Under the pieces are notes generated by a model. It saw only the letters and a list, made by a program, of their open reading frames with translations. It was not told the DNA's origin and ran no database searches. A DNA stretch of 64,000 nucleotides, taken from assembly GCA_002205965.3 (NCBI GenBank), contig NADL03000465.1:310001-374000 (forward strand), given 5' to 3'. The position numbers and the translations under genes were made by a program. The stretch is from Kappaphycus alvarezii (taxonomy: Eukaryota; Rhodophyta; Florideophyceae; Gigartinales; Solieriaceae). Below are positions 37,401 to 48,939 of this stretch, piece by piece; position 1 is the first letter of the stretch, and every line of letters begins with the position of its first letter.

Positions 37401-39925
37401 GCAGAGAGCGAAGGTTCATTTTCTAGTCAAAACTGAACAAGGAAGACGTGGGCTCGTCAACGAGGCCACTTCTCTGGTCACAGAGTTTCATGTCACCATC
37501 TCCATGATCTTAACCACCTTTTTTCATCTATCTGATCGTGTAGATACTACACAAACTGTAACCTATTCCATTCCGAAAAAATTAAGCTCCTCAGAGCCGG
37601 TTTCTATCTCACAGACAACCATGCCCGCACCCGGTCAAGTTGAAAATGTCATTTCCCCCAATAAAATGAGTAGCAGTGAAGTAAGGAGCACAATTGCATG
37701 GTGACGACGGTCACGACAAGTGTTCCCAATCCCGGGGGAACTAACCGTTGGCGGGGGTTCGATGGGTTCACAAACTTCATGGCCTATGAAGTCGACGAGG
37801 CATTGGCAGGAGGGGGACTTCGGGGCCACCAAGATTACACAAGTGCCGGCTCCGGGTCTGCTGAAGAGGGGGACGGGTATGCCCGCAGAATTGACTTTTC
37901 GTATAAGCTGCCAGTGACCGAGAGTCCGAAGAGTGATCACAGCGGAAGGGGAGTTTTCTATGGGCGGAGAGGATCGCCGTGTGGTGGACGGGACAGAGCT
38001 GAGGCGTTAGCTGCTCAAGTAGCGTAAGGTGATTGGGAAGGAGGCAAACCGGGGGGCCTGAGGCGCTGTGGGAGCTCGATGCAGGCCTTGAAAACTGAAG
38101 GTGGGAGAGATTTCGGTGTGAGCAACGTTGAGAGTGGTGCATTTGAGAGAGTAAGTGAGCTCGATGGTATTTGCAGGGGTGATGGGGGTGATCTTAATAT
38201 AAGCGGACGTGCACGGGGGATGTTTGGACGAGGTAACGATTGTAGCACGTCTACGGGCGATAATGGTCTTGGAGAGGGCGTCGCGAGTACAAGAAAAGGC
38301 GTCGATGAGGGCCCTATGAGGCCTGGTGGGAGTTACAGAGGGCTTCAGTGGGTTCAGGGCGCCGAAGCCGAAGAAAGTTAAGGCATTTTCGGGCGAAAAG
38401 GGGGGTTGAGCCTATGATGGCGTGGATCGAGTGGTCGACGTCAGTGATGGAAAGAATTGAGTAGACATGGATGGGGGAAATTAAACATAGAGAAGTACAA
38501 ACAAATTTAATATATATAAGCTAAAGATAAAACAGATAATTCATGAAGTATACCATAATTCGCGTTCTCGTTCGCGTACGTCGTCAGTAGCCGCTTTTAC
38601 AGAAATAGTGAAATTAAGAGGGTTTGGTTGGTTTTACATAAGGAACAGATGATATCATAAGGTCGTTGGGGTACTGGCGTTCCATCCCAAATCAAGCTGA
38701 AAATTGAGTCATCGCCAGTCAATATGTTCACAAAATGTGACAGTTGTCTTGAAGTGTCCAAAATTCTCACAAAAGGGTAGATTTGGATGTACGTAAGTGC
38801 CTGCATGTGTTGCGGGCCGTTCGGCCCGTCTCAATAACATGAAATTAACGCTAAAGCCTCCTCGTGGCGATGTTTGTGCAGAGGACCGAGAAATCGGTTG
38901 ACCAGTAATTTAGTACCCCTGTAAAATATCTATGTCGTGCAGAAGCTTACTGTTTGTAAGTTGACGTGTTTTAAAGCGATAATACTGCAAGCTAACTTGA
39001 AACGCGAGAGTGGTCACGATGTGAAGTATGATATCGCATGATAATAAAGATAGATCCAAATATCCAAAATTACAAAGAGAAAATTGAAATGAAAATTCAA
39101 ATAGCAACCGAAGGACGAAACATTTTGATCTGACTTATGTAAAATAACATGAAAGACTCAATATAGTGAAGCAAATGAACCCAAGAATAACGATGAATTG
39201 TGATTGGCCATGATGGATGAACGATGGGAAGCAGTCGATAGAATAAACGACGACCAGGAGCTGCGTTAGTAGTTTTCAAGTTGGCGAATGTATAGCCCTG
39301 TTGAACCGGTTGTGATCGTAAACTAAGTCTCCTGGCGCAAGAAGTATATCTGTAATGTGGTCATCATCTAAGGAGCTTACAGTGATCATATGCAGCCGCG
39401 ACGAGTATAGGGTGTAGAACGGTAAGCTGCCTACGTTTATATCATTAAAAAGTCCCTACAGCACAAAGATGCGGCCGATGCAGCCGTGACCGAGTGACTT
39501 GTTCGGACTTGCAGATCACAGCTACGTTCAACCCTACTTCTCATATTCACTCATAGTTTCACAATTTAACAACACAAATGATGTTTGAAACTGTTGTGGT
39601 TCATAGAAATAGTGTAGTTCGGTTCGCTAGTAGCCAAGTCCGGAGACATAGATAGTTTTGTCCTGTATAGACTTACCGTTTATACGGATGAAACGTAAAA
39701 AATGGATAGCGAGCATACTGAGCTGGGACCACAACGTTCATGCGTACGCCTACGTCTGTAAGGGTAGCCTGTCGCATTATAGCGCCGCCGGCACTGATAA
39801 GCACAGTGTCTGTCACAGACTCGCGGCGGATTACATTCCATCCCTCTCTCTGTTTTCGAGTTTCAGACACTTTCAAACTGGTCCAACAAACCAGACCGAG
39901 CAAAAACGAAGTTTGAACACAACCA
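34446..39925. other. Long AT-rich stretch without a recognised gene
   Basis: Contains only weakly protein-like patches: a minus frame at 35331-35702 (Arg/Gly-rich; an overlapping frame is Glu-rich), a plus frame at about 37170-37350 (LPKLLVEEFTGSKLLAPYS), and a GC-rich patch at 37700-38400 with open plus frames full of Gly. None carries a signature I can name. TACTGTAC words occur at about 35240 and 36965. Confidence 0.4.
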
Positions 39926-40575
39926 TGTCTACCCCGGTCGATGAAAGTCAATCCTACGTGGAGAATCTGATCATAAAGTCTAAGAAGATTGAAAACAGGG
40001 AGACAATCGCCGCCGTCTGCATTGCGTTGGTGTGACTGACGACATACGTAGAAATTGCGCCACGTTGTCGCGACGATCGCGAGTTTGGTCTGTCCCGTTA
40101 CCCATTCGAGCCTGCACCCACCGTATCTGCTTTCACAGGAGGTTTCTTTGAGCACCGACAGTGTATCCGCCTAGCACTAGAACGGCCGGCAAACATAAAG
40201 TCAATCGCGATGCTAGAATCCAACTACATATACGCAGCTGGTTACTGGCTCTCCTTCCATGAAGCCGCCATTCAGTTGCGCCACGAGTCGTTGGAGGCGA
40301 AGAACCATGCAAAGCCTTTGAAGTACAATTTTTGGGCTCTTATTTCCGTCAAGTACGGTCTTATAGTGCTCGGTCTCCGTACTGAGTTTTACAAGATGGC
40401 CGCTGATGATACAGTAACGGCAAAAATGATCGTGCGTGCTCCGGAACATCAGATGAACATGCCGGCGGCGGACAATATGGTGGAGCCGATGGAGAATCTC
40501 GACTTGCACATGATGACACAGCTAATGAATGCGGTAGCGACACTTAATAACCAGCAACGGAAAAAGCAAGGGTGA
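39926..40575 (+). pseudogene. Putative gag-like first ORF of a DIRS-like retroelement
   Basis: Begins MSTPVDESQSYVENL at 39926. After a frame change near 40033 it continues through RYPFEPAPTVSAF, LSFHEAAIQLRHES and EFYKMAADDTVTAK to QQRKKQG. It has no zinc knuckle. The assignment rests on position: it is directly upstream of and on the same strand as DIRS-type RT, RNase H and recombinase remnants. Confidence 0.4.
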
Positions 40576-40879
40576 GAGTGAGAAGGGTGGCGCCGACGAT
40601 AAGCAGTGAAGTCTCAAAGAATGGGGCGCAGCTATGGCGCGAGACTGTAACTCACGTGAATGGCTCGCGCCAACTGGGTTTCTCGGAGTAAATTGTCGCG
40701 CCGTCAAGTTTGGCATTTTCGAGAAACGCAGCACCCCCTTTAGGGGAGGGGAAGGAGTGATGTTGCCTCCCGTCCCACAGTCAGCCGAGGACCGATTTTT
40801 TGGAAATGCCGATCCAGGAGCCGGTTGAAAGGAAGGAATACATTACGAGGTCTCGTCCGCGTGCGTAGAGTGGGAGAGA

Positions 40880-41560
40880 AGAAACGGTACTGTAATTTTC
40901 GTCCGCATTTACAGTGTGGCAGGACGGATCGGAAGGGAGGAAGGGAAGGTTTGTCGTAAACCTTCACCGACAATCGAAGCATTAGAAAAAGGGAAGCTTT
41001 CGAGTGGAATCTTTTCTGGAGTTTGCCTGTTGCTTCCAGAGAGACGATTAATTCCTTTGGATGGACATCCACAAGGGTTATCACTACTTCTGTCTGGCAC
41101 CGTCAATGAGGGGCTGGTTAATATTCCATTACGACGGCAGTTCTACCAGTCTGTGGCACTGACATTCGGATGGGGTCGTTACTACTTTGGTTCACGCAGA
41201 TCATAGCTGTGTTCGTTCGAGAATTTCGACGACAACATATGCTTGGGTCAGCGTATATGGAAGAATTATTGATGGCTTCTTCGCTTCGTGGGATAGACCC
41301 ACTTCTACACGCAAACCTTGTACTGGTAAATGGCGGAAAAGCGCCAGCGCGACAAACGCAGCAGGTGCAAGCTGAGCCACCTGGGCATAAGGGACCTCAC
41401 ATGGTGAAAGTGAATGGCTGGAGCGGATATCGATGGGCGCAATATTGCTGCTCCTCCGGCACAGGCTGCGATGCACAACGACGCAGAAGACGAAGAATAC
41501 GGTAGAAAACTTAATCTCGAGGACATGCACCTTGGGAAAGATGGTCAGTTTCAAACCCAA
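40880..41560 (+). pseudogene. DIRS-like reverse transcriptase, degenerate
   Basis: Read across frames, the order is RFVVNLHRQSKH, then FRVESFLEFACCF, MDIHKGYHYFCLAPSMRGWLIF (first catalytic Asp in M-D-I-H-K-G-Y), an LTFGW block, FTQIIAVFVREFRRQ, and GSAYMEELLMAS where Y-x-D-D-x-L is expected. The spacing is that of DIRS-type polymerases. Stops and frame changes interrupt it. The double Asp at the active site reads Glu-Glu, so this copy would be catalytically dead even if repaired. Confidence 0.6.
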
Positions 41561-41889
41561 CGGATATGGGGCTAGAAAGAACGTGGCCGTTCAATCACAT
41601 ATCGCGAGTTGAAGGCAAGCAGGATGCTACTGATGAGCAGCCTGGGCAGAAAAATTCATACAATGGAGTGTCGGGATCTTCTGCTCCATGTAGAAAATGA
41701 AGCTTTGATTCACATCAAAAACTCCTTAGTTTCGTCAAACAGTGCAATGATTACGAAGTTAAGCCGCCTCAAACGTATACTAGACACTCAATAGCTTCAT
41801 AGCCGCTCAGAATGTCTTCCTTTGGTGCAAAGAAGTTCACGGATGCAGTTTCGCGACGGTTTCCGGACCTGCAGATCCGTCGGCAGCTG

Positions 41890-42224
41890 CGGGGTTTGGT
41901 CTCGGATGTATGGAAGTTCCAGTAAACGAATTTCCATATTGCCCGCTCGGCGAGCATCAGGTGTTCCTGTGTCGCCAGGAGTTAGCGTGGCTAGAAGATG
42001 CTTGGCACAAGGAGCAGGTACGAATGATTTACCCGACTGTGGAACTGATCACACCGACCCTCATCAAGCTCCGTCAGACGGGTTTCCCAGCTCCGCTGCT
42101 TATCCTGAAGTGGCCTCGGCAGCCATGGTACTGGATAGCCCTGGGAATGGCAGGGATGGTACAGGAGCTTCCGTATCCTCTGGAAGAAGTTTGGACTGCC
42201 CAGAAACCTCCCAACCCAGATTAG
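41890..42224 (+). pseudogene. DIRS-like RNase H region
   Basis: PTVELITPTLIKLRQ followed by LLILKWPRQPWYWIAL matches the end of DIRS RT/RNase H proteins, in which an N-P-x-x-L-I-x-x-V-L-x-K segment precedes V-x-P-x-W-P-x-Q-P-W-Y/W. It lies between the RT remnant and the recombinase region in the expected order. Confidence 0.65.
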
Positions 42225-42778
42225 AGACTTCCCTTGATAGAAATCAACAGGTAACGCTGCAACGGTTGGCGAAGGAAAGGATTCATGTAGATCAAGAAGA
42301 AAGTTCTTCCATGCGCTTTTCTGCTCGCTTGTTAAAGGATCACGGCTGGGGCGGGCGTACTTTTCGCACGTGGGACACACAGTGGCGGACGTACCATGTG
42401 TTTTGCGCTGCAGACGGACGGTACCCCTTACCGGCCATGAAGTCCCACCTCACCACATTCATCGATTGGAAAACTGAGAAAAGAGAAGCTGGGCGAAGGT
42501 CTGTCGGACATTCGTTGTTGCCCCAATACCTTTCCGCGGTTTGAAAACGTCAATTCATTTTCATGGGTACAGAAGTACCTCCGTTCCCGTTTCATTCCCA
42601 TGTATTGGGCGCACACAAGAACTGGAAGGAGCAGGTCTACCTGCAGCGTACGGTGCGCTGGGGCCAGAGTGCTGCCCAGATGAAGCTTGTTTGGGAATAC
42701 GGTATGGCTGCTGCAAACACTGTATTAACTAAAATCGGTATAAACAATAAAAGTGGACTGAAAATTCTTTTGCAGTAA
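42225..42778 (+). pseudogene. DIRS-like tyrosine recombinase, N-terminal part only
   Basis: FSARLLKDHGWGGRTFRTWDTQWRTYHVFC, HLTTFIDWKT and SLLPQYLSAV form the SAM-like core-binding domain of a tyrosine recombinase. A frame change at about 42545 leads to VPPFPFHSHVLGAHKNW, the usual next block. The frame ends at 42778, before the catalytic Arg, His-x-x-Arg and Tyr, so the element is 3'-truncated here. Confidence 0.6.
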
Positions 42779-44104
42779 AGGGGATTTAAATCATACCGTT
42801 GGAATTAGATAGTCGAGTTGATTACAGTGGTATGCATAACTCTCGTAGTGAACTGGTTTAAGCGGAGTTATGGTCATTTATGTGCCGGGAGGGGTAGTCG
42901 CGGCACAGACATACATTACTGTACATTGTTATACTTAATTTCAATTATAATGTGATAGTTTTTTGTCTATAGAAACTGTAGATGGTACAAACTACCACAA
43001 CATACTGGCCATTGGCCTCCTACACGGGGGGATCTTTATGGGAGAGCGAAAGAGCACGAAAACGTTCGAGGGTGGCTAGAGGAGAGAAAGAGACCTTTTA
43101 CGCAGTTTTTACACGTCGATGACGAAGTTGCTCACGCAGAGGAGCTGGAAAGTTCCAAGTAAGTAGCGGATAATTAGCTGTCAGTGGTGGGTGAAGGTTT
43201 TTACTGAATGTGAATTCATGTGATGTAACTACTATCTGGAACAATTCAGGAATCAACCGAGTTTATCTTTCATATAGAGGGGAGAATGGAGTTGACCTAC
43301 TGCGAATTGTGTAAAGGTTGGGAGCCTATAAACATGCATTTAATTGATGTTGCGGGATCTACAGTAGAAACGGTCCTACAGACGTCCATTTCGCCGATTT
43401 TTCAGGATGTACCAGAGCTGAGACAGGAAGTTGTCTAGCTCACGGTCATTATCGTCATTACAAGCAAGAAGCTCCTGTATTACCAGCACGGCTGGAGGTA
43501 ATACCAAGACAAAGAGCATATTCCAAGATTATCGCGTTGCTGAGTTCCTCCAGCGCTTCTAATTAAATGAAATCCTATCTAAAGGAATGCAGGGTTCTTT
43601 GCGAAGCAATATTACACCCATGGCAATAGTTCTGGAAATAAGTTCTTGATTGCTTCCAGAAAGGCAGGGTGGCTGCACAAGTTAAATGCTTCCTTCAGGT
43701 CTACAGTTAGAGAAAGTCGTATATAATACAGAAAATGGCCCTCCTCTCGTGTAATCCAACAGCTTACAACGATCCCGCCCCTGACTCCGCTCACCGTCCT
43801 TTCCAAATTTGCCTGCCATCCTCTCTAGATATTTTAGTACTGAATCCTCTCATTCAAATCAGCCTTTTACGTCTTTTTTATCTACCCTGTTCATCAAATT
43901 CACTCCTTATGTAGAAATTTCACGCAAATGCGCAACTGCAATCTCGATTTTAACTTTTTAGTACCGACTCCAGTCCGCATCTAAGCTGTACTTAAACCCA
44001 GTTTACCCAACTTTTTTGAGATCCAACAACCCCTACACACTCTACCCTTCACCTTACACCCTCTATTCTCCATCCAAAATCGCCTCACTCCATTTACATC
44101 CAAA
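42779..44104. other. No recognised gene; C/T-rich leader at right end
   Basis: Short ORFs only. The last 300 bases become C/T-rich with CATCCAAAAT repeated three times just before the ATG at 44105, as in a promoter and 5' leader. Confidence 0.4.
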
Positions 44105-44721
44105 ATGAACCTTCTCCCATCCGCGTCCATCACCCAAAATCGCCACGCCCACCCCCTAAACTACATTCCCGTACTCCGTTTCGGACCTACTGACCGCGAT
44201 GACTACCTAGGCCAATAAACAAAAAAGGTGATCGAATTAGTGCGTCGCTTGTTCGTAGAGGAGGAGGCGGAGAAGGTACCTGAGGGGCAGAAGTGGAAAT
44301 TCGAAGAGGGAGTTGGGGAGACCTTCGAGGGGTGGGCAGCCCGGAATTGGTCTACGAGGTTGACGAAAAGGAGGACGAGGATGAGGACGAGGACGAGGAG
44401 GATAAGGGAAAGGGAGACATTGGAAGTGTTGGAATGGTGGGGCCGGGGCTGGAACGTATGGAACAAGTGGTTCCGACGATGGAACCGGATGGGGATATCT
44501 TTAGTTGTTTAGATATTTCCCAGGAGGAAATAGATAGTTACGAGAGGTTCGCAGATATTTGTGGGGAATGCTTGGGCAGCACGGATATGTTGTACAAGTT
44601 GCTTGTATTTGATTTAGAGAATGAGATATATGAGGGCCGTATTGATAGTTCGTTTCTTAAGTATCTTTCGTGTAGAGTATATCGTCCACCACACAAAGTG
44701 TTTCTATGGATTTCCTGGTAA
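44105..44721 (+). CDS. Unidentified acidic protein, frameshifted
   Basis: The ATG at 44105 gives MNLLPSASITQNRHAHPL up to a stop at about 44217. After a frame change the sense continues as VIELVRRLFVEEEAEKVPEG, then in a third frame as PELVYEVDEKEDEDEDED, then IFSCLDISQEEIDSYERF and DMLYKLLVFDLENEIYEG. The consistent acidic, helical character, GC-rich composition and C/T-rich leader suggest a real coding unit with missing bases. It may be a host gene or a transposon gag-like ORF; I recognise no domain. Confidence 0.4.
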
Positions 44722-45415
44722 TTTCTGTAGTTTTGTTCAAACTTTAGAGGTAGCCAAAATTATATATAAGCTGAGTAAACTGCTTTCTCACGGAGCGGTG
44801 AGGCAAGTTGCAGACAACTTCAAGTCAAGTCCCAAGTAGTAGGAAGTTTAGAGTCAACTCCAGACCCAATAAAAATTTTTCCTAAGCTGGTCGCAGAGCA
44901 TCAGTGGTAGACCCTGCCCTTCCATACTTGCTTGTAGACCTCTCAACTGTCTTCTTTTTACACTCCTTTTTGTTCGTTCAACTATACCATGCTACCACTT
45001 TTGTCGCATAAAACACCTCCTTCTTGGGGTAGTTGGTTCTGAGTATCTCTTCTCCCGACGATTTACCCCTATCACCATACTCAGAACCAGTTTCAAATTG
45101 TTGTAAAATCCTTCTGGCCCCATGCACAATTGTATACGTCCCAGATAGAGTAGTATTTCTGACTTGCAGTGGCTGGAAGTATATTGCAGCCGTCTTAAAG
45201 CCCTCTTCATAAGACAGGAGACGATTAGTCGACGGAGAGTCTCTCTTACTGGCGTGGACTACTGGGCAGCTTTACGGTGATATCATTCAATCTGGCATAT
45301 GACTAAAGGGTAGAAGTAAGTAGTGGCTATGGAATCATGGAGTCGGCCGCTGATAGTTTAACATGCACTTCACTCCAAAATGTACATTGAAAATTCCGCG
45401 ACATCCTAAAAAAAC
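44722..45415. other. No recognisable feature
   Basis: AT-rich with short ORFs only. It separates the acidic ORF from the imperfect repeat pair. Confidence 0.4.
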
Positions 45416-45630
45416 CATGAAGTTTCCCAGGATGTCCTGGGAACTGTCTTGCACGTCCATCGGTAGAGGATGCAGCTTCCGACGTACCCTGGTAATTTCT
45501 ACGGCTTTCCTTGGATGTCAATGACATTCCAAAGGCATTCTGGGAACAACATGAGGTTTCCCAAGATGTCCTAGGAACCCTCTCTCACATCCATGGATAC
45601 CGGCTGCAGCGTCCGAGGTCCTCTGGTAAC
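45416..45630. repeat. Two imperfect direct repeats (~80 bp), each with an internal palindrome
   Basis: The unit at 45416-45495 recurs at 45550-45630. Both carry a CATGA-x-GTTTCCCA-x-GATGTCCT-x-GGAA core and the order CATCC, GCTGCAGC-like, CCGA, CTGGTAA. In the first copy TTCCCAGGA-TG-TCCTGGGAA (45424-45443) is a perfect 9-bp palindrome with a 2-base spacer; the second copy has one mismatch. A looser relative may lie at about 46870-46950. Confidence 0.7.
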
Positions 45631-45830
45631 AAGTAATAATAATAGTTACTCATAATGTTTCCGAAGTGTGCACCAACTGAACGACTATTGAGTTAAGATA
45701 TAACTGGATAGTGAACATTGGTCACGTGGTGTGGGGAATGGGAAATGATGGCCGTAGACACCGAGGACCACAGAGCACAGTTGATGTGCTGATAGATTCG
45801 AGAGCGAGTAGTAGCATCAGAGGTTTGATA

Positions 45831-46860
45831 TTAGGTCGCAATCCGCGGAATGAAAGTTTCTAGAAACATTGCAGTGGCTGGGGACCCCGCTTTAAGGGAG
45901 TAGAGAGCGATTGGTTGCAAGGTGAAATTCGGCTGGCGAGACGGATTGCCAGATGGTGGTAGTACAAGGCGCCTGGGGAGCTTACGCTCAAGGTCCTGGA
46001 CCTGGCAAGCTTGCGTGGTAGCGACAGCGGCGGCTCGCGTTAATTTCGTGACAGAGACCTGTTTGAACGGCGAATCAATAGTAACGTCACAGGAAATTGG
46101 CCTTTCCTTGGAGCCGATGGCAGGGGCCGGGGGTTGCACGAGGAGATCTGCAGGCCTAAAATCGGTTCCAGGAATTAACAGAGGGACTTCGAACTTGTAG
46201 TACAAACCCGCAGAGGGAAAATATTATATTCAAGGGCGTTATGGATGGATTTACGCCGTTGTAGGCAGCCAAACCCGGAGGGGCAGAGATCAGCCGCATG
46301 GTCTCCATACAGATCTAGCGTTTGCTGGCAATGATGACACTTCGGCGGAATCGAGTCAGTTTATACTGGAAGACCGAGGTGGAGACGGAGCATGATGCTT
46401 CAATGGGCATCAGAGACTTTGGTCGCATTGATCGGATGTGCTTGTAGAAACGCAGCGGCCTCGGAGTAGCGAAAAGCTAGATCGCGTACCCGATGACGGG
46501 TGGCCTCGGACGGTGAGCTGTGTAGCTGGGAACATCCTTCCAGAGGTTTTCCTCCCAGTGCACCTTTGCCGCATGCTCTTGCTGTACCCTATTGAGATGG
46601 GTTTGCAGGCTGACAGGGATGTCAGCAAGAGCTAAGGGATCCAGGGAGCCTAGGTCGGTGAATAAAGGAGTACTGAGAGCAGAATGACCAAATTGGCGAA
46701 GAGGGAGGCGAGGCTGGGCAACTAAGAAAGCCCGATCCCCGCGAAAGCGGTTTCCAAGAACCGCGAGGGAGCGAGCTGGGGTGTATGACGACGTTCGGTG
46801 GCGGACAGGGGCGGCAACCAGGAGGTTCGCAGAAACTACGCCACCAAGCCTGTCGTAGGA
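45831..46860 (-). pseudogene. C-terminal half of a non-LTR-like reverse transcriptase protein, frameshifted
   Basis: Reading down the minus strand: a LALADIPVSLQTHLNRVQ-like helical stretch (about 46650), AAAFLQAHP, then LRLHLGLPV followed by a zinc-ribbon-like CHHCQQTLDLYGDHAADLC (about 46330-46275). After that come FRPADLLVQPP (about 46155) and ISCDVTIDSPFKQVS. The order C-x-x-C, G-D-H-A-x-x-C, R-P-A-D-x-L-V, D-V-T-x-x-S-P is the standard C-terminal layout of these proteins. The polymerase core is missing. Frame changes occur between blocks. Confidence 0.65.
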
Positions 46861-47142
46861 TGTTCTTTGATATTCCTAGGATACACTGGAACCTTCAAGA
46901 AGTTTCTCTGGAATTTCTGGGGACTCTCTCAGGTATCCGTAGGATATAGGATACAAGGTCTGAGGTCGCCCGGTATCTCCATCCCTTATTTATTGATGCC
47001 CAGACGGAGAGTTGAAGGACTCGTCCTTCAACTCTTCGGAAGGAATTAGACTTGAGAAAAACCCAATACAACGGATACCAAAAAAATAACTTGATTTCGA
47101 TCACCACAGAAAATCTATCATTTTATATCTAGATCAGGAATT

Positions 47143-48916
47143 TTAGTTCAAACAGAGTGCTGCTCTAATTGCATTATTATCGATGTTGTGAATTCTGTTA
47201 GTTCTTGTGAGCGGGTGACCTAAACGAACAATAAATGTCTCTACATCCATGTTTTTCTCTATGGAGGGATTTTTTTGTGTACCACGTTCTGCAAACGAAG
47301 GTTTGTAGGGTATATTAAACGGTTTGTTGTCTCCAACTGCTCTTTCGGTCGGCTCATACCACTGTACAGATATCGACAAGCAGTAACCATCCGCATCTTT
47401 TGGACGTAAATCGATTATTTTTGCTATCTAGAATTGCATTATCTCATCATCTGATGCTCGTACCGGGACCGAATCCCCGATTTCATAGGAAAGTCGCGGG
47501 GAAATCCTCATCTCTCGCTCTGCTTCATCCTGAGCGTTTCCGTTTGAATTTTGTAGTTCACCACCTTGAGTAATGAGACGATAGTCTCCTCGAAGCTTGT
47601 ATGTTGTATGTAAGTTCCACTGCGGGAGGACTGTACTAGACTGGAATAATTATCACGAAGATTGCGGGGGATTTCTATTTTCTCCTCATTTCGAATTCTA
47701 CCCTCTGCACTTTCGGTACACTTGTTGACCTTAGCGACATCTGGCGGTATTTCTATATCATCCGGAGATACATCGCGGAAGTAGGGTACCTCCAGGAGGA
47801 ATCCAGCTCCTGCAGCGCCTGGCAACTTGGCCCGTTCCTCGGAATGGAGCACACGAACTTGACAGGTAGAAGCACGGGGGGCGGTTTCTGCGGCTGCATT
47901 ATCGCCGGGTACTGGAGTGAGCCTGAAAACACTGTATTGGGAAAAATGTTGAATCCTCCAGAGGTAACGAGACCTATCAGATTCGAAGAGCTCTGAGTAA
48001 TTCAGGATTTGTTTCATTCAAATTTCAGCGGGTGTGGGGGTGAATAATTTCCTAACCTGGGGGAGTAGATCATCTATGGTATGAGCGTCATTAACCTTTA
48101 GTCTCGTTGAAATGAGTGGGAAGGATTAGTCTATATCTTCGTAGGTATGACAGACAGAAAAGGAAATGAACTTGGGCCTCCTGGAAACACCTGAGCGCTA
48201 CCAAAATTTCAACGTAGGCGAGAAAATATGAGTTTTTATTATTGCGGGTACAGTTATCCAGCTAGAAAAAGAATAAAGGAGGAAGAATTCCCTGAGAATT
48301 CTTCATATTCATGACCCTGTGAAGTGCTTAGATGATGTGGTTTGCACCAGCCCGGTGTTCTTCAGTGAGAGTTAAAATTGTGAGGTTCTTCAATGGGCCG
48401 TGTTCCAGGATACCAGTAAGCTTAACCCTCATTTTAGGGCCTTTGTCATCCTTTGTGTTGTTGACAAAATGTAAGAACCCATATGCGTGCTGGTCTGCAC
48501 CGTCGATGATAAGAGAGCAGTATTTACTTGGATTTCGGAGAGCAAGTCCACGGCGCTGATAATATTCTTTGCACTCTGCCTCAATGAAATCCAGTTGTTT
48601 TGATCTCGCAGTCTTTAGGGGCTGAATGGCATCCTCATCTGTCCCACATTCATTGATATTTACGCGGAGAGCCTCACAAGTGGGACATAGGGTGAATGCA
48701 TGGTGCTTTCTTGATTTCACATGAGGCAAGCGCCTTTTCCATGCATGTGAGAAACAAGAAAGGGACGGAATAGACATACTGAAACGATTTCCGATACTCA
48801 TCATAACCCATTTTCTTTTCATGAGCCATGAGTTGAATATCAGACTTGTCGGGCGTTTTGTTTCCTACTAGGTCGGCGTCATACGCGAGCCATAGGTACT
48901 TTGTATCATTCATCAA
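47143..48916 (-). pseudogene. Transposon-type protein of the DUF7869 class, nearly full span, with nonsense mutations
   Basis: Blocks in order: FTLCPTCEALR (about 48690), SLIIDGADQHAYGF (about 48500), VKLTGILEHGP, EHRAGANHII, then FFF-stop-LDNCTRNNKNSYFLAYVE (about 48260), VCHTYEDID-stop-SF (about 48130, the H-T-x-E-D-I-D motif), and a C-terminal module with YEIGDSVPVRASDD and ISVQWYEPTE (47470-47340) like a BAH-type fold. Two stops replace conserved Gln codons (CAG to TAG, CAA to TAA), and a TGA precedes MKQILNYSE. The family is found in mobile elements of many eukaryotes; its mechanism is not something I can state. The name DUF7869 is from memory. Confidence 0.6.
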
Positions 48917-48939
48917 CGACTACTCCAAGTGGACGGTTG

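Noticed and set aside
37790..37815. GACGAGGCATTGGC resembling the missing 28S continuation (CGAGGCATTTGGC reversed)
   Set aside because: Only a short partial match with no flanking 28S sequence on either side.
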